Below the pieces are notes generated by a model. The model did not search any database, had not been told where the DNA came from, and saw only the letters and a list, made by a program, of their open reading frames with translations. Below are positions 20,661 through 30,204 of a DNA stretch of 64,000 nt, one piece after another. The number at the start of each line of letters is the position of its first letter. The stretch's first letter is position 1. The DNA comes from Acanthosepion pharaonis. Its lineage: Eukaryota > Mollusca > Cephalopoda > Sepiida > Sepiidae. The translations under genes were made by a program, and so were the position numbers. The stretch lies in assembly GCA_903632075.3 (NCBI GenBank), contig CAHIKZ030000808.1, positions 588,501 through 652,500 of the forward strand. The letters run 5' to 3'.

Positions 20661-20970
20661 TAGGAGGCTCGGTGGAGTAATAAAAAACGGATAGCGGCTC
20701 GGATTGTGGAATCGGAGAGCTGAGTTCGAATTCCAGTCGAATCCATTACATTCACTTTTGGGAAAGGTATTAATTAATTTCTCCCACCCAGCTATAGGTA
20801 AATAGCAGGACAGACCGGGTTCTATAGCCTTGAATGGCAACTGGTCTACCTCAGAAAGAAATGGCAACCTACTGCGGGGAAAAATTTGCCTCGTCAGTCA
20901 TGTATCGAAAGATACATGATCGCCTAGCTTGTATCACACATGGCACATAAGTTAACAACTGTGTGCAATT
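20661..20970 (+). mobile_element. tRNA-derived SINE, main family
   Basis: The head GGAGGCTCGGTGGAGTAA and GGATAGCGGCTCGGATTG is followed by a B-box GAGTTCGAATTCCAGTCGAA. The body has GGGAAAGGTATTAATT, AGCTATAGGTAAATAGCAGG, CCGGGTTCTATAGCCTTGAA, GGTCTACCTCAGAAAGAAAT and GCCTCGTCAGTCATGTATCG, with a short hairpin ATACATGATCGCCT region near the end. Other copies are at 24385, 30205 and 37364 (minus). It resembles published octopus tRNA-derived retroposons, by memory only. Confidence 0.85.
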
Positions 20971-22900
20971 AAACTTTTTTTTAATTATTTTTAGCCCCTA
21001 ACCCTAATAAGTTATTTTCATGAAGTTTTAAAAAGTAAACATTACTTTAAAAATTAATCCTTAAGTTTACTAAATGACTTCAAAACATATCTCTAGGAAT
21101 TTTTAAAAGTTTGTCGTTTTTTACATTTTTTCCTCTAAGGCGGTCCGATGAATGACTAGTGAACGTGCCAATGTTTTTAAAATGCTTAAAAAAAACTTTA
21201 TTTACATACGGAAATTAATTTTTCTTATAATTCAGATGTGTTAGGTTTTACAAATAAAAAAACCGAAATTTAAGTTCAAAGAAGGTATTTTAAAATTACT
21301 TAAAATACGTTTTTCATTTTTACGTACAGGCACACATAATTCTTGGAAAAAAAATGACCAAGTTTTCATAATAAGCGTTTGACACAACTTAGTCTTTTCT
21401 TTTTGACCAACTTCAGATTGTTTCAGCTAAGTCAGAGTTTCTTTCCATACATTCATTTACTTTGACGAACTCTGCGCGTTCTTCTTAAAAGCTAAGCCCT
21501 ATCCACTGGGGTAGGTGTGTATGGGTAGGAAAGTAACTATCTTGACCTTTTGTCGACCGAAAGATTTTTTTTTTTAACCGACCTTATACTTGAACAAATG
21601 GTAAACTGCTAAGTATGAATTTGTGTAAGCCTGTTGAGTGTAGTAAGAGTAAGCTAAGCATTAGTCAATGTCCCCAGTAGTTCTTAGGAAACAGGATAAC
21701 GCTTTCCGTTGGCCCAGTTCATCTGGTTGTCGGAGAAGTAGCACCTACCCACGTCTTGTGTCCGCTGAAGACCTTTTTTTTTTTTCTTTTTTTTTTTTTT
21801 TATCTAAGTAGGGCCTCTTTTAATTCTACTGTACTGTAGTCTTTCTAGTCAGCTTTTCTTTAATTTAGCTTGCATTATTTTGTTTTAAAAATATTCTTTT
21901 AAATTTTGATTTTTGAGTTACTGTGACGAGAATAATTTTTCAGTTTTTTTTTCTCTCTCAAGCTCTTCAGTTTACGAATATTAAACTTTTTTCTAATAAT
22001 TTTAAAACTTCTAGGTACTTCCAAAAAATCCCTAAAAAATCAGAATACCCTTGAAAACTTAAAAGTAAAACAAAGTTTTATCGTCAAACAAAATCGTTTA
22101 TTATTGTTACTTAAGACTAGGAAAGATTTTCTGAATATTTAATTAAATTTTTCACTCCTTTTTAGAACATCTGAAATTTTTATTTAAAATCTTGTTTTTC
22201 TTGCGTCAGCAGATGTTCTATAAATTTTTATAAATTTATCATAGCAAATTTTAGCGGTGACACACGCATTAATTTGGAAATTCTTGCAAAAATCAAATCA
22301 TTCGTATTAATTTTAGAGCCCCAGTCAATGTAAATTCTTGCTCCTATGGATGCCAAAACAAAACCTGTTCACTCACACCACGTGGTTTCTTAAAATAAAA
22401 TTAATTAACAAAAATATATTTTTTTTAAATTCGTAATCTCCAGTACTCCCCGCTAATCTATTACTAAAGGCTTTAAGCACTCCAGATTATATTTCACAAA
22501 AGAACTTATTTGGCTTTGGCGTCCAAGGGGAGATCAATTTTTTCTTTCTCGTTTTTTTTTTTTTTTTTTTACAATAAATTTACATAGCAAAATGGTGTCC
22601 CTATTTTTTTCTATAAGAACAAAAATATTCATATTTGTCGGCTTGGTGTGCCTAATTCTTTGCCTGTCCTGAGCATCGTGTGTGATGCACAGGACATGTG
22701 ATTTCCATGTCCTTGCATATGTGGTGCACACGAGCCATGATTTTTTTTAAGAGTGGTAAAAGTAAAATTAACAATGCTTAAGAAAAGAATTCAGCAGGCC
22801 GTCTGGGGAAAAGCTTAATATTTTGTGCATCGTATATGACCACAGGACGCTTGATTTGTTTATGTATGGTCTCAATGAAAAGCATCTATTTTTTTCACTT
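20971..22900. other. Long stretch without recognised features
   Basis: About 1.9 kb of moderately AT-rich sequence. A slightly GC-richer part lies at 21470-21770. Near 22640-22740 a TGATGCACAGGACATG motif recurs in variants (also at 22829 and, inverted, at 23380). I recognise no gene. Confidence 0.4.
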
Positions 22901-22904
22901 TTTT

Positions 22905-23310
22905 TTTCCAAGCAAATCACCTCAGAAGTGCCAGTAGCACGCAAGGGGTTACAGAGAGAGTAAAGAGGAGTCTTTGGGGAAAAGTATAAAGAGAAGGACA
23001 GAGATCAAGGTGAAGGCATCAGAAGATGTCGATTGACATTACATTTGTATATTTGAAGACTATAGCTATCAGGGAAACGTGTGATAGGGAGTTTCACTGA
23101 CGGGAGGTGCGAGGTAAGAAGCTGTTGGAGTAGAAGAGGTGGCTACATTTAGTCGTTTTGACAGTGAAAGGGTGAGACCAAGATGCCAACCTAATAGCAC
23201 GCCTAAATTCACGCAATTTGGGAACCAGTGAAAGTAGCTCGTCGGAGCAGTTGCCATGGAATTACTTGTAGAAAAGACAGAGGGAAGCTACAGCACGTCT
23301 GTGAAAATTT
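22905..23310 (-). mobile_element. LINE family A, 3' fragment
   Basis: On the minus strand the translation runs HRRAVASLCLFYK, FHGNCSDELLSLVPKLREFR, LASWSHPFTVKTTKC, LFYSNSFLPRTSR, and NVMSIDIF, followed by the 3' UTR (CTCTGTAACCCCTTGCGTGC, GGTGATTTGCTTGG) and an A-tail (complement of the T-run at 22893-22907). It contains stop codons. The 5' truncation is near 23310. Confidence 0.8.
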
Positions 23311-23811
23311 GATTGAAATGATTATAACCTTTGCTTTGCATCACAGGTGACGCACAGAGCGTAGTGTAAATACGTTCTGTGCATCACATGCACATGTTTT
23401 TATTATGCGAAACACTATATTAGCACGTTCTATTTGACAAATAAGCTGAGTTGCTTGCAATGGTTATAAATCTGAAAACAAACGTAAACATTTGGGTAGT
23501 ACACACGAAAATGACATCGACAGGCAAAGGGTTATTAATCTACTCTAGTAATACAAAAAAAAAATTATTTTTCGATTACTGTGCCTATTGTACAACTCCA
23601 GTTTTTTGTTTTCTAAATTTTATCTTTTTTTTTTTTTTTTTATCATATTCTTACCGACCTCTGATATGATTGCTTTTTGTCTTCTACTCTTCACCCCTCT
23701 CCAAATATTTCTTTGTTATTCTTCGACCTTCTACGCTTTCATTTTTCAAACCAATTTCTTTATTCCCTGCTGTCCATTTATCCCCATCCGTTCTAAACAA
23801 ACACACACTCT

Positions 23812-23850
<39 letters not shown>

Positions 23851-24170
23851 TGAGTGGAAGTCAAGAATTTATAAATGTCACTATAATTATGATCGGTATG
23901 ATGGAAGTGTGCCTGTTTTGATGAGGAGGCAGACAGGATGGTGGTGGAAAAAAACTATACAAACTCTCTTTTCTGTAGATTTCTTATTTGCTAAGAATTC
24001 CTAAGGCATCCCATGTACTCTACTCATTTTTTTTCTTCTTTTGCAGTGAGGTAGGGGGTCTTGTCTCTTGTTCCTGTTGTACTTTTCTCCCAGCATGTGT
24101 TTAGAATTGTAGGTGCGCGTGCGTACCCGTGAACCAGTTTATCCCTCTTAAAATCCGAGAGATTTAACAC
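23311..24170. other. No recognised feature; T-rich runs
   Basis: Includes a T-run of about 32 at 23815-23849. Open frames here are phenylalanine-rich artefacts. Confidence 0.5.
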
Positions 24171-24171
24171 C

Positions 24172-24249
<78 letters not shown>
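24172..24249. repeat. (CT)n(TA)n microsatellite
   Basis: About 24 bp of CT followed by about 52 bp of TA. Confidence 0.95.
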
Positions 24250-24253
<4 letters not shown>

Positions 24254-24384
24254 TCGCTTATATTTGGGAATGTGGACAGTTTAACGTGATAACTAACCCT
24301 TGCTACTGTTTTAAAGTTTTTTTTTTTTTTTTTTGTTTTTTTGTTGAACAGTTTTGCTTTTTATCTTTTTTCTTTTTTTTGTTT

Positions 24385-24690
24385 CCTCACAATGGAGTAA
24401 TGGATAGCGGCTCGGATTGAGGAATCGAAGAGCCGAGTTCGAATTCCAGTCGAATCCATTACATTTACTTACGTGCTAATAGACTTGGGAAAGGTATGAA
24501 TCCTCTTCTTCTCCCCTTAGCTATGGATAAATATCATGACAGGCCGGGTTCTATAGCCCTGGATGGGGACTGGTCTATCGCAGAAAGAAATGTCAACCTA
24601 CTGCAGGAAAAAAAATATCTGCCTCGTCATACATGTAGCGGAATATACATGATCGCCTGCATGTGTATCACGCATGGGACATAAAAAAAA
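24385..24690 (+). mobile_element. tRNA-derived SINE, main family
   Basis: Nearly complete copy. Head ATGGAGTAATGGATAGCGGC, B-box GAGTTCGAATTCCAGTCGAA, body with GGGAAAGGTATGAATCC, AGCTATGGATAAATATCATG and GGCCGGGTTCTATAGCCC, and a 3' end ATACATGATCGCCTGCATGT. It ends with ACATAAAAAAAAATTTAAA. Confidence 0.9.
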
Positions 24691-24752
24691 ATTTAAACTC
24701 TTATTCAAATTTTAAACATTTTGAGGGATTTCTGAGATGAAAAATTATCATT

Positions 24753-24753
24753 A

Positions 24754-24801
<48 letters not shown>

Positions 24802-24805
24802 CCAA

Positions 24806-24841
<36 letters not shown>
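24753..24841. repeat. (GT)n(TA)n tracts with palindromic spacer
   Basis: Two TA runs (about 24765-24797 and 24811-24841) are separated by AAATCCAACTAA. The downstream TTAGTTGGATT is its complement, so the second TA run forms the loop and upper stem of a long cruciform-capable hairpin. Confidence 0.9.
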
Positions 24842-24843
<2 letters not shown>

Positions 24844-24913
24844 TTGGATTGATGCGAGTTTATGACAGTCGCAGAGAGCGTGAACCCCAGGGCCACAATC
24901 TCACATCAATCCA
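24841..24913 (+). repeat. Hammerhead-like foldback repeat, copy 1
   Basis: Arm TGGATTGATGCGAG (24845-24858) pairs with CTCACATCAATCCA (24900-24913) at 13 of 14 positions. The interior ATGACAGTCGCAGAGAGCGTGAACC aligns with copy 2 at 38535. In copy 2 the corresponding positions read GTGACGA, GAAAC and GTC in hammerhead order with a long stem I. In this copy the GAAAC box reads GAACC, so it is degraded. Confidence 0.5.
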
Positions 24914-25020
24914 GTGAATTCAGTAAGCTGTTCAAGACCTTTGCGTACGCTCAGTAACGCATTCGCAAAACAAGTTTGCACTGAAGTCGGCAAATGGTTC
25001 AAGTGGTGAAAAGCTTGAAA

Positions 25021-25152
25021 TTCAAAGTTGTTGTATGCCCTTCACGCGGGCCTGATTTGGCACTATCAGACTTCTGGTTGTTCGCAAAATTGAAAGGAGT
25101 GTTGAAAGGTCCACTTTTTCATCCGATGTTTAAGTTGGCGTGCGCAGTTGGA
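25021..25152 (+). mobile_element. mariner transposase C-terminal fragment
   Basis: The frame starting at 25021 reads KVVVCPSRGPDLALSDFWLF and continues AKLKGVLKG before a stop near 25155. The PDLAxSDFxLFxKLK motif is the hallmark of mariner-family transposases around the third catalytic acidic residue, present here as the aspartate of LSDF. Upstream sequence back to the foldback at 24841 is in other frames. Only this tail is recognisable, so it is a dead remnant. Confidence 0.8.
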
Positions 25153-25239
25153 TAAAAATTCTCTCTTGATAAGACGGAATGAAAGTGGATAGAGCATTAG
25201 GGAAAATGTGTAGCATAAGGAACGACGGAAATTCCTCTA

Positions 25240-25545
25240 GCCTGAATTTATCTTAGACGTTTGTAAGTCTACCATTCGTCCATGCTTTGAATATTGCTGC
25301 CATATATGATCTGGTGCTCCTGTTATATATTTAGATATCCTTGATAAAATCCAAAGAACCTGCAATGTTATGGCATCTCGGCTTCACTCACTTTCCCACC
25401 GCCATAATGTAACTTCCTCGTGCCTTTTCTATAAATAATTTCATGGTAATTGTTCTGATGAATTTTCCTCTATGGTACCTGTACTTCGTGGATTTAAGCG
25501 CAGTACTAGATTTTAGGTAAGGTCTCATCGTTTTACAATAGAATT
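25240..25545 (+). mobile_element. LINE family A fragment, left part of an interrupted copy
   Basis: Landmarks VCKSTIRPCFEYCCHI, SLSHRHNVTSSCLFYK and VPVLRGFKRSTRF match the other family A copies. A satellite segment splits the copy at 25546, and it resumes at 25993 (CNRKFYANSF-like). Confidence 0.8.
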
Positions 25546-25992
25546 GATATCAATTTTATAAGTATTCTATAGAAACGACAAATTTGAAATCAAGAGAAAT
25601 CTAACAATCCGGTTTTTGGACGCCGTAAATTTTGAAAGGACACGCTAAGGACATGGTCGAACCTCCATTTCGCTCTATTCAATCAAATGAAAAAATCCTT
25701 TTAGACATGGATTAATTAATAAATTTCATACAATTCAATACCAATTTTTTAAATATTTCATTCAATGGAAAAGATTTAAAAAGAAGTGAAATATGACTGA
25801 TCCCCCAGTTTTGGGCCGCACTAAAAATTTCAAGAAATCCCCCTAACACAAGTTGCCACTTTGTCGAACCCCACGTTGTCCCTATCCAACCTACTGAAAA
25901 AAAAATTTTAAACATGGATTAAGCACGAAATTCCCTAACATTTGATATCAATTTTATAAGTATTCTATAGAAACGACAAATTTGAAATCAAG
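25546..25992. repeat. Dimeric ~199-bp satellite, 2.25 units, inside a LINE
   Basis: The 51-bp segment 25544-25594 (starting TTGATATCAATTTTATAAG) is repeated identically at 25942-25992, a period of 398 bp. Between them lies a diverged half-unit beginning TACCAATTTTTTAAATATTT (25739). Shared ACATGGATTAA and GAAAAAA blocks show that the period consists of two related monomers of about 191 and 207 bp (A-B-A'). Where it starts and stops in the LINE, coding similarity resumes in register with the family. Confidence 0.8.
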
Positions 25993-26060
25993 TAACCGTA
26001 AGTTCTATGCTAACAGTTTCTTTTATCGCACTTCTTGTTTGTGGAACTCACTTTTGGCTT
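25993..26060 (+). mobile_element. LINE family A fragment, right part of the interrupted copy
   Basis: Reads as CKFYANSFFYRTSCLWNSLL-like sequence, continuing the copy broken at 25545. It stops soon after the LWN motif. Confidence 0.75.
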
Positions 26061-26390
26061 TTATTTTGAGGAGAAATAGATTTAAGTAATTCTGATGTCA
26101 GTTTCATTATTTTATTTGGTCTAAAACTTTTACGGAATTGAAGCTCTTAACATACCAATCAATCCTCTTAATTGGGAAAATAAATAAATATGATTCCAGT
26201 TTCGTTGTTTTGTTCTGTCTAAAGCTTGTTTGATTACATTTGGAGACGTTGCAACTTAATCAGCAGACAGTTTAGGTTTAAGGCTCCAAGTTCACTACAG
26301 AAAATTGCCCTACAGGACAATGGCCTAGTAGATAAAAGCGTTGGTTTGTGAATGTGGTTGCGAGTTCAGTCTAAAAGAGATCAGTAAATA
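26061..26390. other. No recognised feature
   Basis: A partial tRNA-like GCCTAGTAGATAAAAGCGTT and GCGAGTTCAGTCTAA pair near 26325-26375 may be a weak A/B-box remnant. Otherwise nothing is assigned. Confidence 0.3.
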
Positions 26391-26776
26391 CTTTCCTGGT
26401 AATTGTTTGGATGAGTTCTTCGCTATAGACCTCGAGTTTTTTTTTTGTTTTTTTTAAACTTAAACCCATCACTAGACTGGCGTCGAGATCTCATCAATTT
26501 ACAGTTGAGCGAGCTAGAGGTAGCTGTAAATTCTATGCTAACACTTTCATCTATCGCACTTCTCGCTTGTGAAACTCCCTTCCGGCTCCATGTTTTCCAA
26601 CCAACTTTGGCTTTAAATTTTTGCAGATTGTCAATCGCTCTTTACTGCCCACCTGATTACTCTCTTCTCTTTCTGCTTATCATCAATATTTCTGTTCATA
26701 ATTCTTCCACCCCTGTAACCCCTTGTGTTTTAGTGGCATTACTGCCTTGCTTGGGGTGATTCTGATTTTTAAAAAA
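26391..26776 (+). mobile_element. LINE family A, 3' end
   Basis: RT C-terminal remnants (SRSHQFTVERARGSCKFYAN, SFIYRTSRL, LPAPCFPTNFGFKFLQIVNR) run into the 3' UTR (TAACCCCTTGTGTTTTAGTG, CATTACTGCCTTGCTTGGGG) and end in an A-run. A T-rich insertion lies at 26437-26457. Confidence 0.8.
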
Positions 26777-26840
26777 TTCTTGCGTCAGGCAGTGTGTACT
26801 TGCACTCAGTCGAAAGGTGTATATCAGTTTGGATAACAAA

Positions 26841-26935
26841 GATAAGGACATTAGTCCGAATATAGTGTAAATAAGTCCCTCATGTTGTATACTTTTTCTC
26901 ATCTTCTCCCGGCCGGGTGGCGAAACGTTTTTTGA
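26841..26935 (+). repeat. Repeat with GGAC/GTCC stem-loop, copy 2
   Basis: GGAC (26846-26849), loop ATTA and GTCC (26854-26857) are followed by GAATATAGTGTAAATAAGTC and, further on, GGGTGGCGAAACGTTTTTTG. The stem preceded by GATAA and followed by GAA recalls hammerhead stem II, but the C3/U4 positions differ in every copy. Confidence 0.45.
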
Positions 26936-27099
26936 TTCGGAGATAAAAGAACTTCAATATAGAGAATTTTAACTTAACTGATTTGTTAACGCCGACGTAG
27001 ACATCTATTTAGTGAGGTCGTTCCAGACACGAAAGGAAACGCGTCTACATTGTTCGACAGGCCAGAAACAACTCTCACCGAAAACCCTTTCTCTATGTA

Positions 27100-27422
27100 T
27101 CGTTTTCACGCTCGTTCAGCCAATCAAAATCGATTTCCTTGTTTTGTCTTCCATCTGACCTCAAATGTCAATCTCAGAAAGTCCGAGCAGAGATACCATT
27201 CAATCTGAAAATAATAGTCTGATAAACTATTATTTAACACGCATACCAAAAATTCAGACAGAAATTATCAAACTTAATAATGAAAATGGGCTCAAGATAA
27301 AGCAAATGTATTTCTATGCCAAATTACGAGGGTTGATTGGTAACATTTTTCAAAACCTATCAGCCCACGTAATTTTGAAAAGAAATTTAATTTATTTCGT
27401 TTTTTGTCATTATCCTATCTGA
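27100..27422 (+). other. Weak gene-like segment: CCAAT box and 85-codon open frame
   Basis: A stretch richer in CpG than its neighbours contains AGCCAATCAAAATCG (about 27118-27133), a good CCAAT-box match, followed about 35 bp later by ATG at 27165. The 85-codon frame starts MSISESPSRDTIQSENNS and is acidic, polar and not low-complexity. The end is hydrophobic and probably not coding; GTAA donors lie at about 27340 and 27369. I recognise no domain. This could be a first coding exon, an element remnant or chance. Confidence 0.25.
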
Positions 27423-27639
27423 TCTAAAATTTTGGAAAGCTTATTCAACAATCATTCCCATATCATGTTCTCTGGGCGATAGTTTAAATTAACGGATTTT
27501 TTCTCACCTTATACATTGTGATTATTTTGCTCAAAGTTCGTATTTTCAGTTGCAAACTTGGAAATTTTCTAAAATATTTCAGTGAAATGTTCACTTCTCA
27601 AAATTATAACTTATAGTTTACATTTCTAGAAACTAACGC

Positions 27640-27957
27640 CATAGACCGAGAATGTGAGCAACAAGAATGTTGAGAACATGGAAACAAAAAGGAAACTTGT
27701 ACTTAACTTCAGGAAGAGACACATGAAATCTCTAGAAGACATAATGAGGAAAGAAGTCTTCGAAAATTTGATACTCACAGCATTGATTGAAAACAAGAGT
27801 GACAAAGAAAAACAATGCATGACCTACCTAGCGATCTTGAGTAAATGGTCAGCAGAACAAAGTTTACGGGGGAAAACAAAAAGACAAAATTTATTAAGAG
27901 CTACAAAGGACAGGAAATTGTGGAGAGCCAACGTCCTGAAGGTACACAGCACATAAA
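27640..27957 (+). mobile_element. RTE-type LINE, C-terminal fragment
   Basis: Open frame 27654-27956: METKRKLVLNFRKRHMKSLE, IMRKEVFENLILTALIENKS, then KWSAEQSL and RATKDRKLWRANVLK up to a stop. It matches the RTE copy at 6620-6853 in order and spacing. The open frame suggests a fairly young copy, but only about 100 residues remain. Confidence 0.85.
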
Positions 27958-27959
27958 AG

Positions 27960-29060
27960 ACGATGACCAAATATTAAAAAAAATATTTAATTTAAAATTT
28001 CCATTTTCCTTTTCAACTTCTGTTTATCCCTGTCCTTTCCTTTTTTTTTTTTTATCTATATGTAGTTCACAATTAAATTCATCTTGCCCGACTTTTGTAT
28101 CTCGTTTCTACCTCTCTTGTTTCCAGGTGTTAAAAGCAGCTGACCCTAAAAAGAAACACTGTCAGAATACGTACGCGCAAGTCATTACTTAAACCGGAAG
28201 AGAATATCTAATATACCAGACGCTTGTTAACCATTATCCCCACCTTTTTTTCTTCTTCTGTTCCTTCCCTATTCTAGGTATTCATACGTAGAATAAGGGA
28301 AGAGAGGACATTCTGCTTAAGAGATCTAATGTGCCCTATATTTTGTCTCGCTGGTTATAACCCATCCCGGTCATCTTTCTTCGCCGTTCATTGATACGTT
28401 CCTTATGTTGCTAGAATCGTTCATTAGTTATTCACGTTGGGACTCCAAATTATCCGTTCTCTGCGCGTTCATTACTTGACTCTCTTAGATAAATACTTTA
28501 TGCGTACCAATCTAAAAATAATGGTTATCTTATCCTCATCTGATTTCAAGCATCCTCTTTGTTTTGCACAAAGCCCTCCACAGCTTTAGAGTCCTGTTAC
28601 GCTTCTCGTCAATCTTTCCTACTTTTGGTCTCTTTTGTTTGTGTTATTTAACCCCCTTCTCTCTTTCTCTCCCCCTCTCCGGTTCACTTTTATTTTCATG
28701 TCTTAGAATTTAACTGAGTTTGGCACAAGGACCTATTTTAAGGAGATTCATTAAGGCTCAAACCTCAATCAGTTTCTCAGTAATAATAGTATTAAAAAAA
28801 AAAAAAAACCAAAACATTTATATTCTGACTAATGTCCTCATCTTCATTATTATCACAACATTTCGAACGTTGTTCCGGCTGGCAATAACATCATTTCGAC
28901 CGCTGTGTCCCCAGGCAATAAAAACAATTTGGTCGCTGTACCCTCGAACTATAAAAGTTATTTAAAATGAAACAATATTAAATTGTATGAAAAACTAATT
29001 AAGAAAATATTACTAACAGTTTCTTTAAAAATGAAACCACCATAATAAATGATACCAGAC
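27960..29060. other. No gene; AT-rich with moderate CpG
   Basis: Apart from the repeat at 28815-28842 I recognise nothing here. The A-run at 28795-28808 drives an open frame at 28720. Confidence 0.4.
28815..28842 (-). repeat. Repeat with GGAC/GTCC-like stem-loop, copy 3
   Basis: The minus strand reads GATGAGGACATTAGTCAGAA, continuing TATAAATG, the same layout as copies at 2, 26841, 30941 and 63803. Confidence 0.5.
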
Positions 29061-29065
<5 letters not shown>

Positions 29066-29103
<38 letters not shown>

Positions 29104-29106
29104 GTA
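29066..29106. repeat. (TA)n microsatellite
   Basis: A TA run interrupted by TG near its end. Confidence 0.95.
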
Positions 29107-29326
29107 TAAAAGTAACATAGGGATAGGAAAACATCTCTCAACACATCTATCATCACCACCCCAAGACCAAACCTAATGATTTTATTACCGCTTAGACAGA
29201 AATTCACTTTTGCCAACAGTCCAAAAATGAGATCAAGGCTCACTACAAATACAGAGAATGAACAATGAAACATTAAAAAAACATAAGGAAATCTTATTCC
29301 TTTAAAAATTGAAACCTTTAATTTAA

Positions 29327-29360
29327 CTGAAGAAGATCACGAGACCGGAAACGCGTGTAG
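29327..29360 (+). ncRNA. Hammerhead ribozyme-like motif
   Basis: CTGAAGA (29327-29333) fits the consensus with N7 as A. Stem II is GATC against GACC around loop ACGA, with one A·C mismatch. One extra G (29347) precedes GAAAC (29348-29352). Stem III is two pairs with loop GCGT, and GTA (29357-29359) would be the cleavage triplet. The extra G and the mismatch make activity doubtful. The downstream sequence GTAGCAAAAATATGAAGAAT looks like element body. Confidence 0.55.
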
Positions 29361-29500
29361 CAAAAATATGAAGAATAAAATATAATATATACATTAAAAC
29401 AAGTCCACGTTATAACCAAAAACGCTTGCGGCTTTTTTTTTTTTTTTTAAATTATATAGTTTATGAAAACTAATTAATCCGTATGGGTAAACCTAAGGAG

Positions 29501-29502
<2 letters not shown>

Positions 29503-29577
<75 letters not shown>
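29503..29577. repeat. (TA)n microsatellite
   Basis: A pure TA run of about 72 bp. Confidence 0.95.
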
Positions 29578-29580
<3 letters not shown>

Positions 29581-29620
29581 GTTTAATCGACTCATCAAAA
29601 AAGAATGGCATGACGGAACT

Positions 29621-29648
29621 AAGTTTGTATAAAATTTTATACAAACTT
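29621..29648. repeat. Perfect 28-bp palindrome
   Basis: AAGTTTGTATAAAA followed immediately by its exact complement, with outer imperfect pairing (CGGAAC/GTTTCCG). It sits between two long (TA)n tracts, so the whole segment is cruciform-prone. Confidence 0.95.
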
Positions 29649-29660
29649 GGTTTCCGACAA

Positions 29661-29664
<4 letters not shown>

Positions 29665-29712
<48 letters not shown>
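29665..29712. repeat. (TA)n microsatellite
   Basis: A TA run of about 46 bp bordering the hammerhead-like repeat at 29713. Confidence 0.95.
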
Positions 29713-29716
<4 letters not shown>

Positions 29717-29960
29717 GGGTGAAAGATGAGACAAAGTGGAAAAATTTATTAACGACGCATTTCGCCGTTGCCGGAGAGCGTATTTGGCTTCCTCGGGTTA
29801 AAATGAAAGAAAGGCAAAACTGTGTGAGCACTTTTCGGATATTATTAATACATCCACACACGATATTTGTTTTGGGGTAAAAGTGGTCAGTATCAGCGAC
29901 TGGCCTGAAGAGTGCGTTGAATAATACGCACACACACACAAATAAAAGTGTGGCTTCAAA
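29713..29960 (-). mobile_element. Hammerhead-bearing repeat, GAAATGCGTC family
   Basis: A GC-richer element that on the minus strand contains the hammerhead-like motif at 29749-29801. It probably extends towards about 29930 (complement of GACTGGCCTGAAGAGTGCGTTG, in which a further CTTCAGGCC box occurs). It starts at the end of a (TA)n tract. Boundaries are approximate. Confidence 0.5.
29749..29801 (-). ncRNA. Hammerhead ribozyme-like motif, one core substitution
   Basis: Minus strand: TTAAC, then CCGAGGA (complement of 29790-29796) in place of CUGANGA, so only U4 is changed (to C). Stem II starts AGCC and ends GGC with a long, partly paired interior. GAAAT (complement of 29759-29763) is followed by a minimal stem III with loop GC, and GTC (complement of 29754-29756). 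The following GTTAA pairs perfectly with the TTAAC that precedes the core, forming stem I. The topology is fully hammerhead. Confidence 0.6.
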
Positions 29961-30204
29961 TTGAAGTTATAAGAAAATGACAAAATGTAACCAGGCGGGC
30001 GTGGTTTGATTGGATAGTAATTCTCGAGTTTTTAATCAATGCGTATAGAAAGTAAACGATCCCGAAGAGTTGGTTTTTGATCCGTTTGAAGCCACCCGTT
30101 TGCTTTATAAAAGGGGAGACTCTATCTGAAAGACAGGAAATATTCGACTTTCTACTATATCGTAACAATTTTTTTTTTTTTTTTTTTTCGTCGTGTTAAT
30201 TTTT

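Noticed and set aside
26925..26940. GGCGAAACG as a hammerhead GAAA box
   Set aside because: No CUGAUGA box or plausible stem II was found within reach upstream. The nearest structured part is the GGAC/GTCC repeat, which does not combine with it.
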